The position numbers and the translations under genes were made by a program. The notes under the pieces were generated by a model that saw only the letters and a list, made by a program, of their open reading frames with translations, had not been told where the DNA came from and ran no database searches. Below are positions 41,190 to 49,525 of a stretch of DNA of 64,000 nucleotides, in pieces. Source of the stretch: Halorubrum trapanicum (GTDB taxonomy: Archaea; Halobacteriota; Halobacteria; Halobacteriales; Haloferacaceae); the NCBI RefSeq assembly GCF_017873555.1, contig NZ_JAGGKE010000009.1, positions 62,001-126,000 of the forward strand. Direction: 5' to 3'. How positions within the stretch are numbered: position 1 is the first letter of the stretch; each line of letters begins with the position of its first letter.

Positions 41190-42263
41190 TCAGTCGTCCG
41201 CGAGCGGGTTATCGAGGTCGATCTCGCCGGCGTCTATCTCGGCTTCGATCTCGCGGGCCGCGGTCACCATGTTCTCGGTCTTGCCGTACGCGATCTCGCG
41301 CGGGAGCAGCTTCAGCCCGCAGTCGGGGGAGATAGTGAGCTTCTCCGGGGGCACGACGCGGAGTCCCTGTCGAATGTTCCGTTTGATCTCCTCGACGGAC
41401 TCCACCTCGGCGGTGTGGGCGTCGACGACGCCGAGCGCGAGGTCGGGTTCGAGCTCCGGCTCCTCGAAGACGGGGATCTGCTCGTAGTCGCCGTTCGACA
41501 GTTCGAGGTCGAACTCGTCTATCGGGTAGTCGTTGATCTCGGGGTACACCCGCGAGTAGTCGCCGTAACAGACGTGGAGACCGATCCGGACCTCCTCGGG
41601 GATACCCGCCGCGATGCGTTCGAGCGCCTCTCCGACGATGGCGTGGTCCTCCGGCGTCGTCGCCAGCGCCGGCTCGTCGATCTGGATGTAGCGCGCGCCC
41701 GCCTCGACGAGCTTCTCGACCTCCTCGTTGACGAGGTCCGCGAGGTCGTACACCAGCTCCTCGGTGGAGGGGTACGCCTCGTTGAACGCCCAGAAGCCGA
41801 GGGTGTACGGTCCCGTGATCGGGACCTTGACGGGGCGTTCGGCGACGCCGGCGGTGAACTCGAACTCGTCGACGAGCCACGGCTCGTCGTACTCGACCTC
41901 CTCGACCACGCTCGGCTTGTCGAAGTAGTTGTGGCCCCACACCTTCACGGGACCGTTGAACTCGTAGCCGTCGATGCGGTCGGCGAAGAACTCCACCATC
42001 TCGTTGCGACGCATCTCGCCGTCGACGACCGTGTCCAGCCCGGCGCGCTCGTGCTCGTGCGTGATGAGCCGACAGGCGTCGTCGTGGGCCTCTTCGAGGT
42101 TCGACTCGTCGAACTTCGAGTCGGCGTCGTCGACCAGCTCGTCGGCCCGGTTGAGCCACTTCGGCTTCGGGTAGGAGCCGACGACGGTCGTCAGCAGGAA
42201 CGCGTCGGTCGGGTGGTCGTCCGGGCGGAACTGGTCTCTGTTGGCGTCGGGGTTTCGGACCAT
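41190..42263 (-). CDS. methionine synthase, catalytic (C-terminal MetE-like) subunit
   Basis: The 357-residue protein is a UROD/MetE-like barrel with TTVVGSYPKPKWLNRADELV at the start and the zinc site His and Cys in GLHVCYGDYSRV and the far Cys in LTISPDCGLK. These correspond to the C-terminal half of bacterial MetE, which moves a methyl group to homocysteine. Archaeal versions are short and use an unidentified or corrinoid-linked methyl donor. Its ATG overlaps the stop of the next gene by one base (TGATG), so the pair are translationally coupled. Confidence 0.85.
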   Translation of the reverse strand: MVRNPDANRDQFRPDDHPTDAFLLTTVVGSYPKPKWLNRADELVDDADSKFDESNLEEAHDDACRLITHEHERAGLDTVVDGEMRRNEMVEFFADRIDGYEFNGPVKVWGHNYFDKPSVVEEVEYDEPWLVDEFEFTAGVAERPVKVPITGPYTLGFWAFNEAYPSTEELVYDLADLVNEEVEKLVEAGARYIQIDEPALATTPEDHAIVGEALERIAAGIPEEVRIGLHVCYGDYSRVYPEINDYPIDEFDLELSNGDYEQIPVFEEPELEPDLALGVVDAHTAEVESVEEIKRNIRQGLRVVPPEKLTISPDCGLKLLPREIAYGKTENMVTAAREIEAEIDAGEIDLDNPLADD

Positions 42264-43273
42264 CAGTCGAGCACCTCCGCGGCGGCGGCGAGGGCGTTTA
42301 GCTTCTCGCGGTACTTGTTCGTCGGCAGGTAGAACAGCTCGGCGTTCGGCGTGAGGTAGGTCCGGTCGAACCCCTCGACGGGGATCTGCGACTCGAACCA
42401 CTCGACGCGCTCCGCGACCGTCTCCGGCTCCTCGACGAGCGTGTTCTGCCCGTCGACGAGCCCGAGCGACAGCGAGTCCGTCGAGCCGAACTCCTGGACG
42501 TTGTAGACGGTGTCGTCGCGGTCGCCGGCGACGAGGTCGAGTCCGAGCGCGTCGGCGCCCGCCTCGTCGACGAGGTGGGCGTACAGCTTCTCGCCGAGCG
42601 CGCCGTAGAACGTCTGGACGACCACGTCGGCGTCGGTCGCGTCGGCCACCGTCGCGAGCGCGTCCGTCGCGGTCGACTCCTCGCCCTCGGCGGGCGGGTT
42701 CGTGACGAGCGACGGTTCGAGGAGGAACAGCGTCTCGTGGGCCGGGAACGCCTCGACCTCGCCAGCGAGGAACTCGGCGACCGCGGCCTGGAACTCGGCC
42801 TCGTCGCCGTAGCGCTCGTCCGTCGCGAGGTCGGCCAGCGAGTACGGCCCGGGGAGCGTCGCCGCCAGCGACGCGTCAGCGGCGCCGTCGGCGAGCAGGT
42901 CCTCGGCCTTCTCGAGCTCGCGGGCAACGTCGCCGGAGAAGCCGAGGTCGTCGACCACGCGCGGGTCGCGGTAGAAGTTGTTGTTGTCGTAGTACCGGAC
43001 GATCCCGCCGGTCTCGACGCCGTCGTGGACCGTCAGCGGGTGCGCGATCATGTCGTCCCAGCGGCCCTGCCCCTCGGAGATCAGGTCGAGACCGGCGTCC
43101 AGCTGGTGGTCGACGTACGTCGCGCGCACCTCGTCGTACTCCGCCACGATCGCCTCGCTCTCGTCGCCGCTCAGGAGGTCCCCCTTCTGGTGGCCCTTCA
43201 GGTCCGAGAGCGTCTCTTTCGCCCGGTCCGGGAGCGGATACAGCCCCGGCGTCGCCGCGACACGTTCGGTCAT
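42263..43273 (-). CDS. MetE-like barrel protein lacking the zinc site (partner of the catalytic subunit)
   Basis: The 336-residue protein starts MTERVAATPGLYPLPDRAKE. It is a second MetE/UROD-type barrel with LISEGQGRWDDMIAHPLT and ATLPGPYSLADLATDE, but it has no Cys in its entire sequence, so the His-Cys-Cys zinc centre of methionine synthase is absent. It probably binds the methyl donor or substrate, as the N-terminal half of full-length MetE does. It is the first gene of a two-gene unit. GTG 43276 is also a possible start. AATATTATACG around 43291-43301 is the TATA box. Confidence 0.78.
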   Translation of the reverse strand: MTERVAATPGLYPLPDRAKETLSDLKGHQKGDLLSGDESEAIVAEYDEVRATYVDHQLDAGLDLISEGQGRWDDMIAHPLTVHDGVETGGIVRYYDNNNFYRDPRVVDDLGFSGDVARELEKAEDLLADGAADASLAATLPGPYSLADLATDERYGDEAEFQAAVAEFLAGEVEAFPAHETLFLLEPSLVTNPPAEGEESTATDALATVADATDADVVVQTFYGALGEKLYAHLVDEAGADALGLDLVAGDRDDTVYNVQEFGSTDSLSLGLVDGQNTLVEEPETVAERVEWFESQIPVEGFDRTYLTPNAELFYLPTNKYREKLNALAAAAEVLD

Positions 43274-43276
43274 CAC

Positions 43277-43380
43277 CGACCGTTGGATATGCCGTCGTAT
43301 AATATTTGCTAATGTATTATATGTTCTATAGTAATTTCACGGCTGCCAAGCGTTATGCGTTCCCCTCGTCTCCGGAAACT
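43277..43380. promoter_or_regulatory. AT-rich divergent promoter between the methionine synthase pair and a membrane protein
   Basis: CGTATAATATTTGC and TAATGTATTATATG (43293-43322) make this one of the most AT-rich spots in the window. The left box serves the metE-like pair (about 25 bp from ATG 43273). ATAATA and TATTAT form a 6-bp dyad around 43296-43317. A second box TTCTATAG (43323-43331) and further sequence serve the gene at 43381. Confidence 0.5.
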
Positions 43381-43875
43381 ATGAGACGGAACGTGTCGCG
43401 GGGCGCTCGGGGGAATCCCGCACTGACGTTCGGGATCGCCGGCGGCGGGTTCGCGCTGCTGTATATTCTGTCCGAGCCGATTCAAGGCGTGCTCGCCGGG
43501 CGCGGCTTCACCCCGCCGTCTGCCTTCCTGTTGCTGTTCGTCGTCGGGGGGTTTCTCGGCGGGGCGCTCGTCGCGCGGCTGCTCTGGGGACGCCTCGACG
43601 GCGAGCGGTCGCCGGTCCGCGGCGCGGGGGTCGGGGCGCTCGTCGGGCTGCTCGCGCTCCCGGTGCTGTTCTACGTCCTCGAACTCGCGCTCGTTGCCGT
43701 CGACGGGAACCCGTTCGAGCCGATTCCGGGGGCCTCGCCCGGGATCCAACTGGGTTCGGACCTCCTCATGTTCCTTCTCGCTCCGCTCCTTCTCGGCGTG
43801 CTCGGGCTGATCGTGACGTACGGCGCAACGGTCGTCGTGGGCGCGCTCGTCGGGTACCTCCTCGTCCGCGAGTAA
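43381..43875 (+). CDS. four-span membrane protein
   Basis: The 164-residue protein has hydrophobic stretches at about 15-35, 45-65, 82-103 and 122-160 (the last long enough for two helices), separated by short basic or acidic loops such as RLLWGRLDGERSPVRG. No family signature or catalytic residue is seen. The ORF extends upstream to 43306, but ATG 43381 gives a clean start with a basic MRRNVSRGARG N-terminus, consistent with the positive-inside rule. Confidence 0.65.
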   Translation: MRRNVSRGARGNPALTFGIAGGGFALLYILSEPIQGVLAGRGFTPPSAFLLLFVVGGFLGGALVARLLWGRLDGERSPVRGAGVGALVGLLALPVLFYVLELALVAVDGNPFEPIPGASPGIQLGSDLLMFLLAPLLLGVLGLIVTYGATVVVGALVGYLLVRE

Positions 43876-43896
43876 GTCGGTCTGGGCGCGAGCGCC

Positions 43897-44505
43897 TCAC
43901 TCCCGCCGGAGCGCCAGAACCGTGAGCGTCTCGAACGGGAACGACTCCTCGACGACGGGGGCGGCCGTAAACCCGGCATCTTCGACCAACTCGAGCACCT
44001 CGTCGTACCCCGTCAGCGACGAGACCAAAAGCAGGACGACGCCGCCGGGCGCGAGGACGCGACCCACGTCTGCGAGGAACGGCTCGATGAGTTCGCGGCC
44101 CGACTCGCCGCCCGAGAGCGCGTGTTCCATCCAGTCGTCCCACTCGTTGTCGGGATCGGTCGGGAGGTACGGCGGGTTGAAACACACCGCGTCGAACGCG
44201 TCCGCGCGGAACGGCGAGAGCAGGTCGGCGACGACGCCCTCGACCCCGCGCTCGCGGGCCTGTCGCGCGGCGTGCGGGTTGAGGTCGCTGCCGACCACGT
44301 CGAGGTCGCGTTCCTCGGCGATCCGCTGAGCCACCCAGCCCGAGCCCGTGCCGACCTCCAGCACGCGCCCGTGCGCCTCCGCGACCGCCGCCTCCGCGAG
44401 CAGCCCTGAGTCCTCGGCGGGCTGGTAGACGGCGACGTCGTCGAGACCGCGTCGCGACGCGAGGCCGCCGTCGCACTCGTCGCTATCGTCTCCGCCGTCG
44501 ATCAT
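43897..44505 (-). CDS. HemK2/MTQ2-type class I methyltransferase
   Basis: The 202-residue protein has the SAM motif I VLEVGTGSGWVAQRI and the N-P-P-Y catalytic tetrapeptide in FNPPYLPTD, which marks N5-glutamine or N6-adenine methyltransferases. The small size and YQPAEDS motif near the N-terminus are those of HemK2, whose archaeal and eukaryotic members methylate the GGQ glutamine of release factor aRF1/eRF1. It is the last gene of the L21e-RpoF-DUF655-KsgA-MscS unit; its ATG overlaps the MscS stop by four bases. Confidence 0.87.
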   Translation of the reverse strand: MIDGGDDSDECDGGLASRRGLDDVAVYQPAEDSGLLAEAAVAEAHGRVLEVGTGSGWVAQRIAEERDLDVVGSDLNPHAARQARERGVEGVVADLLSPFRADAFDAVCFNPPYLPTDPDNEWDDWMEHALSGGESGRELIEPFLADVGRVLAPGGVVLLLVSSLTGYDEVLELVEDAGFTAAPVVEESFPFETLTVLALRRE

Positions 44506-45659
44506 TGGTCGCCGCCCTCCGCCTCGGCGTCGCCGGAGCTCTCGGACCCGTCGCGCGTCGCCGCGCGTCCCTCGACAGACGCGTCCAACTGCGGTCCCGA
44601 GGCGCCCTCAGCGCGGGCGGAGAGCGTCTGCTGCGGGAACGGGATGACGATCCCCTCGGCTTCGAGGGCGTCTTTCATCGCGTTCATCGCGGCCGTCTGG
44701 GTCCGCCAGCGCTTCCGCATGCTGGGATTGCGGATCCAGTAACGGAGGCCGAGGACGACAGCCGAGTCGGCGAAGCGCTTCGTCACGGCGTTCGGCTCGG
44801 GCATCTCGGCGACGTCCTCGACTCCCGCGACCGCCTCCTCGACGACCGCGGCCGCGCGCTCGACGTCGGCGTCGTAGTCGACGCCGACCTCGACTTCGAT
44901 CCGCAGCCGGTTCCGCCGCGAGCGGTCGACGATCGAACCCGACCGGACGGTGTCGTTCGGCATCGTGATCACCTCGCCGTCGAACGACCGGAGCCGCGTG
45001 CTCATGATCGAGATCTCCGTCACGGTGCCCTCGTGGTCGCCGATCTCCACCCAGTCGCCGACCTCGAACGGCCGGGAGAACATTAACACGAACCCCGCCA
45101 GTATCGCCCCGAGCGTCTGGCGCGCAGCCATCCCGACCACGATCCCGAGGAACCCCGCGCCGACGAGGAGGCTGCCGACGTTGTCGGTGAACAGCCCGAC
45201 GACCGCGACCAGCGCGGTCGTGTAGACGGTCAGCTGCGTGATCCGGAGGATCACCTCCTGTTGGTGTTTGGAGATCGACGCGCTCTCGGCGCCGATCTCG
45301 CGGATGACGCCGCCGAGGAAGTCCGTGAGCGCGTACGCGATCGCGAGGAGGATCACGGTGAGGACGACGTTCGACAGCTGATCGGCGCTGAGCGCCGACC
45401 GCGCGGTCTCGAAGAGGGCGCCGCTCCGGTCCCACACCGCGATGAGCGTGAGCGCGCCCACCGCGGTGGCGACGCCGACCGCCGCCGACAGCAGGAGCCG
45501 TTTCGTGGAGGTGAGGTCCCTGTCGCCGCGCTTGAGCCGCCCCGTGAGGTACCGGACCGCCAGCACGGCGACGACGATACCCACCGACGCGGCGAACCGT
45601 TGGAAGTTGCCCGCGAGCGTGCGCTGAAGCTCCGTCACGAGACCGATCCACCCGGTCAT
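44502..45659 (-). CDS. MscS family mechanosensitive channel
   Basis: The 385-residue protein has N-terminal transmembrane helices (about 20-40, 57-77, 95-120, 138-160) and the pore/beta core of MscS: the glycine/alanine-rich pore helix GAGFLGIVVGMAARQTLGAI, LMFSRPFEVGDWVEIGDHEG, and the middle beta domain VTEISIMSTRLRSFDGEVIT. The tail is acidic. It releases osmolytes after hypo-osmotic shock. ATG 45659 follows the KsgA stop by two bases; a GTG at 45665 is an alternative. Confidence 0.87.
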   Translation of the reverse strand: MTGWIGLVTELQRTLAGNFQRFAASVGIVVAVLAVRYLTGRLKRGDRDLTSTKRLLLSAAVGVATAVGALTLIAVWDRSGALFETARSALSADQLSNVVLTVILLAIAYALTDFLGGVIREIGAESASISKHQQEVILRITQLTVYTTALVAVVGLFTDNVGSLLVGAGFLGIVVGMAARQTLGAILAGFVLMFSRPFEVGDWVEIGDHEGTVTEISIMSTRLRSFDGEVITMPNDTVRSGSIVDRSRRNRLRIEVEVGVDYDADVERAAAVVEEAVAGVEDVAEMPEPNAVTKRFADSAVVLGLRYWIRNPSMRKRWRTQTAAMNAMKDALEAEGIVIPFPQQTLSARAEGASGPQLDASVEGRAATRDGSESSGDAEAEGGDQ

Positions 45660-45661
45660 CG

Positions 45662-46549
45662 TCACGCCTCCGTCGGGGAGCCGCGTTCGCGGGCCAGCTC
45701 CGCCAGCGCGGCGAACGCCGCCGGCTCCAGCGTGCCGGGCCGGCTACCGAGCAGCTCCTCGTCCGCCGCGTCGACGACCGCCTCGGGGTCGTCGAGCCCG
45801 GAGATGTGCGCCGTGTTCCGGACCGCGTTCCGCACCGTCTTGCGCCGCTGGGTGAAAAGCGCCTTCACGAACCGGAGGAAAAAGGCCTCGTCGCCGACGG
45901 TGTACTCGGGGTCGCGGGGGGTACACCGCACGACGGCGCTCTCGACGGCCGGCTGCGGGTCGAACGCCTCCTTCGGGACGCGCTCCGCGATCTCGACGTC
46001 GGCGTAGTGTTGCGCCGACACCGAGAGCCGACCGTACTCGGACTCGCCCGCGGACGCCACCATGCGGTCGGCGAACTCGGCCTGGAACATCACCACGAGC
46101 GGCTTTTTCTCCGGCAGCAGCCGGAAGGCGATCTCCGAGGAGACGCCGTACGGGAGGTTGGCGACGCAGACCGTAAACGGCGGGAACTCGACGTCGAGCG
46201 CGTCGCCCTCGACCACGTCGAGCAGCCCGTCGGCGACCGCGGCCGCGAACTCCTCGCGGAGGAAGTCGGCGAAGGCGCCGTCGCGCTCGATCACCGTCAG
46301 GCGCCCGGAGGCGTCGCTCGCCGTCGCCAGCAAGCGGTCGGTGAGCGCGCCCGCGCCGCCGCCGATCTCGAGGAGGTGACTGGTGTCGGCGCCGTCGGGG
46401 AGGTAGCCGGGAATTCGGTCGAGGACCCGGTCGTCGACGAGGAAGTGCTGGTCGCGGTCGGGATCCGCCCGCGCGCCGGCCCGCCTCGCGAGCGCGTCGG
46501 GATCGCGACGCCCGTACGCGGCGTTCTCTCCCGTCGATGAGTCGGTCAT
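45662..46549 (-). CDS. ksgA: 16S rRNA dimethyladenosine transferase
   Basis: The 295-residue protein carries KsgA/Dim1 features: DQHFLVDDRVLDRI, SAM-binding LEIGGGAGALTDRLL, and the N-L-P-Y motif in CVANLPYGVSSEIAFRLL. It dimethylates two adjacent adenosines in helix 45 of 16S rRNA, a late small-subunit assembly step. It lies in the conserved archaeal cluster L21e, RpoF, DUF655, KsgA and precedes MscS with two bases of spacing. Confidence 0.93.
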   Translation of the reverse strand: MTDSSTGENAAYGRRDPDALARRAGARADPDRDQHFLVDDRVLDRIPGYLPDGADTSHLLEIGGGAGALTDRLLATASDASGRLTVIERDGAFADFLREEFAAAVADGLLDVVEGDALDVEFPPFTVCVANLPYGVSSEIAFRLLPEKKPLVVMFQAEFADRMVASAGESEYGRLSVSAQHYADVEIAERVPKEAFDPQPAVESAVVRCTPRDPEYTVGDEAFFLRFVKALFTQRRKTVRNAVRNTAHISGLDDPEAVVDAADEELLGSRPGTLEPAAFAALAELARERGSPTEA

Positions 46550-46596
46550 GGCCGGGGTACACGCGGTGTTCGGGTAAAAGTCCCGTTTCGGGGCGC

Positions 46597-47175
46597 TCAC
46601 TCCTCGCGGCCGACGAACGTCCGGTACTTCAGGTCGGACTCGCGGATCTCCTCGACGATCCGTTCGAGGATCACCTCCCGCGGGCGGTGAAGCCCGGAGA
46701 TGCGCTCCTCGACGTCGTCGAAGCTCTCGAACGGGCCGCGCTTCCGCTCGTCGAGGAGGTCGTTCCGGAGCTTCTTGCCGATCCCCGGCAGCAGGTTCAG
46801 CTGGTGGAGCCGGAGGGTGATCGGTCCCGCCTCGTTGTAGAAGTCGACGAACCGCTCCTCGTCGGCCTCGACGATCGCCTCGGCCGCGTACTCGATCTCC
46901 GCGGCCGCGTTTCGGGTGAGGTCGTCGAACGACACCTCGCGGTAGCGGCCGACGGCCGGCCCGTCCAGCGCGATCCGGTCGCTCACCGAGACGTCCGCGT
47001 CGTCGCCGAGCGTCAGTTCGTACAGCCCGAACGAGTCGGCGCCGAGCGCGTACGCCACCGGCGACTTGCGGGACTGCGGGCGGTCGTCGTCGGGACGCCC
47101 GTTCGGCAGCACGTCGAGCAGGACGGCGGTCGGACCGTCGTCAGCGACGTCCCCGTCGCCGTCGGCGTTTTCCAT
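46597..47175 (-). CDS. DUF655 protein with helix-hairpin-helix
   Basis: The 192-residue protein has the DUF655 layout: an acidic N-terminus, an OB-like strand region (VAYALGADSFGLYELTLGDD), and the helix-hairpin-helix LNLLPGIGKKLRNDLLDERK near residue 130, followed by FESFDDVEERISGLHRP. The family is archaeal and nearly always next to rpl21e and rpoF, so a role with RNA or the translation apparatus is inferred. ATG 47175. Confidence 0.88.
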   Translation of the reverse strand: MENADGDGDVADDGPTAVLLDVLPNGRPDDDRPQSRKSPVAYALGADSFGLYELTLGDDADVSVSDRIALDGPAVGRYREVSFDDLTRNAAAEIEYAAEAIVEADEERFVDFYNEAGPITLRLHQLNLLPGIGKKLRNDLLDERKRGPFESFDDVEERISGLHRPREVILERIVEEIRESDLKYRTFVGREE

Positions 47176-47312
47176 GTATGGATTATCGCTCCGAGCAGTG
47201 AAAAAACCGCTGGGAGGAGCGGCGACTCGGTCGAAGCGGGGAACGGTCGGGAACGCGAAACCGCGAGGAACGCGGCGGCGGGACGAACGACCCGAAGGGA
47301 GAAGCTCCGCGT

Positions 47313-47669
47313 TCAGGCGTACTTCGCGACGACGTCGAGGATCTCGTCCAACTCCTCCCCGTCGAGCGAGTAGCGCTCCTGTGCGAACACCGAGCGGAGC
47401 TCCGTGCGGTCCTCGGGGAGCAGGTCGGTGATCTTCACGGCGGTCGGCACGTCGATCTGCTCTAACTCGGCCAGCTCCTCGACGAGCTCGCGGGACTCGT
47501 CGGCGTCGAGGTCCGCGAACCGGTTGACGTGCTCGATCGCGCGGGCCAGCTCGTAGCGGAGGTCGCGGTCCTCGTCTTCCGCGCGCTCGTCTTCGATCTC
47601 CACGAGGATCTCCTTCGCCTCGGAGGTGGTGACGTACTCCTCGTCGAGCTTCTCTTTGAAGATCGTCAT
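47313..47669 (-). CDS. rpoF: DNA-directed RNA polymerase subunit Rpo4 (Rpb4-like, RpoF)
   Basis: The 118-residue protein starts [20 protein letters not shown] and has the HRDC-like helices of Rpb4/Rpo[21 protein letters not shown], then [20 protein letters not shown] and a final helix. It pairs with Rpo7 to form the stalk of archaeal RNA polymerase. Its ATG is one base after the L21e stop, so translation is coupled. The 137-bp gap to DUF655 downstream has no gene, only a GATTATCGC promoter-like stretch. Confidence 0.92.
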   Translation of the reverse strand: MTIFKEKLDEEYVTTSEAKEILVEIEDERAEDEDRDLRYELARAIEHVNRFADLDADESRELVEELAELEQIDVPTAVKITDLLPEDRTELRSVFAQERYSLDGEELDEILDVVAKYA

Positions 47670-47670
47670 C

Positions 47671-47964
47671 TCAGTTCTGCTGTGCGCGCATGTGGGCGGC
47701 GGTGACGATGAGCGTCTTCGTCTTGCCGCCGTCCGGAATCTCGACTTTGAACGCCGACCCCTGCTTGCCGACGACGGTCCCGGTCCGGCCGTCGAAGCGC
47801 GGGTGGAAGCGACCCTTTGGGACGCTGGGGTCGATCTTGAGGTGGACCTGCGACCCCTCGTCGAACTCCTGGATCGCTCGCTGCGGCGGGGAGGTGCCGC
47901 GGTTACGGGGTTTGTTCGAGAGCTTGTCGCGAGTCGCCTTCTGCGGCCCATTGGAACTCGGCAT
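47671..47964 (-). CDS. rpl21e: 50S ribosomal protein L21e
   Basis: The 97-residue protein begins [20 protein letters not shown] and has the L21e strand core [20 protein letters not shown] and [20 protein letters not shown]. It is the first gene of a long minus-strand unit with rpoF, DUF655, ksgA, mscS and hemK2. Its own TATA box lies at 47993-48000. Confidence 0.95.
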   Translation of the reverse strand: MPSSNGPQKATRDKLSNKPRNRGTSPPQRAIQEFDEGSQVHLKIDPSVPKGRFHPRFDGRTGTVVGKQGSAFKVEIPDGGKTKTLIVTAAHMRAQQN

Positions 47965-47992
47965 GGTCTTGGGATACCTTCCGCTGCCGCCG

Positions 47993-48000
47993 TTATAAAT
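47993..48000 (-). promoter_or_regulatory. TATA box of the L21e-RpoF operon
   Basis: ATTTATAA on the minus strand lies 29-36 nt before ATG 47964, predicting a transcript with almost no leader. Its match to the haloarchaeal consensus and its position fit strong constitutive expression of a ribosomal operon. Confidence 0.65.
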
Positions 48001-48118
48001 CGTGCGTTACGGCCCGCAGGGCGTGGAGACCTCACACACGCGGATATCGGCGGTGCTGTCCGTCGCTCTCTCGCGCGCATCGCTCGCTCGCACGCGCGCG
48101 ACTACCAGACGGACCTCC

Positions 48119-48132
48119 CCCTTTCGAAAGGG
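48119..48132. promoter_or_regulatory. 14-bp palindrome before mptA
   Basis: CCCTTTCGAAAGGG is a perfect palindrome 31-44 bp before the mptA ATG at 48163. The following GGATAATCCC is itself a near-dyad (GGATNATCC) and may be part of the promoter. It is a candidate operator; the plus-strand gap from 48001 holds nothing else I can name. Confidence 0.45.
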
Positions 48133-48162
48133 ATAATCCCGAGAGTCCCTACCATGTTCGTA

Positions 48163-49089
48163 ATGAGTCATCAACTGCCGGACGTACAGGCCTCGGCTCC
48201 CGACGTCACCGTCGGGCTCTCGCAGGTCGGGGTCACCGGCGTGGAGAAGCTCGTGAAGCTGGCGCGCGGCGACAAGCGCCCCATCGTTCTCATGGCGGAG
48301 TTCGAGGTGTTCGTCGACCTCCCGAGCGGCCGGAAGGGGATCGACATGTCGCGGAACCTCGCGACCGTCGACGAGATCCTCGAAGACATCACCCGCGAGG
48401 AGGCGTACCGCGTCGAGGACGTCTGCGGCGACGCCGCCGAGCGACTCTTAGAGAAGCACGACTACACCACCACCGCCGAGGTGTCGATGACGGCGGATCT
48501 CGTCACCCGCGAAAATACCCCCGCCTCCGACATCGAGACGCAGAGCACGGCGACGATCGTCGCCAGCGCGACCGCCACCGAGGACGGCACGCGCGAGGAG
48601 ATCGGCGCCGAAGTGACGGGGATGACCGTCTGTCCCTGCTCGCAGGGGATGAGCGAGTCGCGGGCCCGCGACAAGCTCGCCGAGCTCGGCGTCGACGAGG
48701 AGACGACCGAGGAGTTCCTCGACGCCGTCCCGCAGCCGGGCCACTCCCAGCGCGGCCACGCGACGCTGACGATCACGACTGAGGGCCACCCCGACGTGGA
48801 CCTCCGAGACGTGATCGACGTCGCCCGCGACTCGATGAGCGCGCGCATCTACAACATGGCGAAGCGGCCCGACGAGGACCACATGACCTACGAGGCCCAC
48901 GCCGACGCGAAGTTCGTCGAGGACTGCGTCCGCGCGCTCGCCGAGGGGACCGTCGACGAGTTCGGCCACCTCCCGGACGACGCCGTGATCCACATGAAAC
49001 AGTCGAACGACGAGTCGATCCATCAGCACAACGCCCACGCCGAGCGCGAAGTCCGGCTGGGCGACCTCCGCGACGAACTCGACCGGTAA
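48163..49089 (+). CDS. mptA: GTP cyclohydrolase MptA (type IV)
   Basis: The 308-residue protein matches haloarchaeal MptA from [20 protein letters not shown] onward. Features include [40 protein letters not shown] with the metal Cys/His region, and [13 protein letters not shown]. The enzyme opens GTP to 7,8-dihydroneopterin 2',3'-cyclic phosphate, first step of the pterin part of methanopterin and archaeal folate. The in-frame ATG at 48154 would add three residues. Element copy C starts 60 bp after the stop. Confidence 0.92.
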   Translation: MSHQLPDVQASAPDVTVGLSQVGVTGVEKLVKLARGDKRPIVLMAEFEVFVDLPSGRKGIDMSRNLATVDEILEDITREEAYRVEDVCGDAAERLLEKHDYTTTAEVSMTADLVTRENTPASDIETQSTATIVASATATEDGTREEIGAEVTGMTVCPCSQGMSESRARDKLAELGVDEETTEEFLDAVPQPGHSQRGHATLTITTEGHPDVDLRDVIDVARDSMSARIYNMAKRPDEDHMTYEAHADAKFVEDCVRALAEGTVDEFGHLPDDAVIHMKQSNDESIHQHNAHAEREVRLGDLRDELDR

Positions 49090-49149
49090 GGGCGTGTAGA
49101 CGCGGTCTCCGGGGCATTTTGAATAAGTCCAGGCGTGGCTGTCTATTGT

Positions 49150-49508
49150 TTATAAGTAGTTAGCGGCGCGGCAGCGATCACCTCCAAAGCCTCAGCCGCT
49201 CGCTTATAAATTGCTAATTACAGATCGACTGCAAACACTTCCAAAGCCCCAGTCGCGAGGCCACCGTACGCTCGCTGCGCTCCTCGCTCAGTCACTCCGT
49301 TCCTTCGCTGCGGTGCTTGCGTCGCCTACGGTGGCCTCGCGACTGCCCCTTTGAGTCCCACCCCGCACAGCACCGCAACCGCACCTCACGCCTCCCCAGC
49401 CTCGTCGGCCTTCCTCCGCTTCGCTCCGGTCGGCCGACTCCCTCGCACGCGCTCCTCGCGCCCTACCGGGCGCTCGGAGGCGCGCGCCGCCGCATCGTCA
49501 TTTATAAC
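49150..49508 (+). repeat. structured intergenic element, copy C
   Basis: This copy fills most of the 436-bp gap between mptA and a TrmB-family gene. The TATA/CCAAAGCC modules are TTATAAGTA at 49150 with box 49184-49198, and TTATAAATT at 49204 with box from 49241. Stem 1 is a perfect 19-bp pair, 49250-49268 with 49327-49345 (CAGTCGCGAGGCCACCGTA and its complement); the arms differ from copies A and B. Stem 2 is GTCGGCC/GGCCGAC (49404-49438). Stem 3 spans about 49450-49487. The end is TTTATAA at 49501-49507. The conserved linker CCTCACGCCTCCCCAGCCTC lies before stem 2. Confidence 0.8.
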
Positions 49509-49525
49509 CTGTCGTCGTCAGCCGC

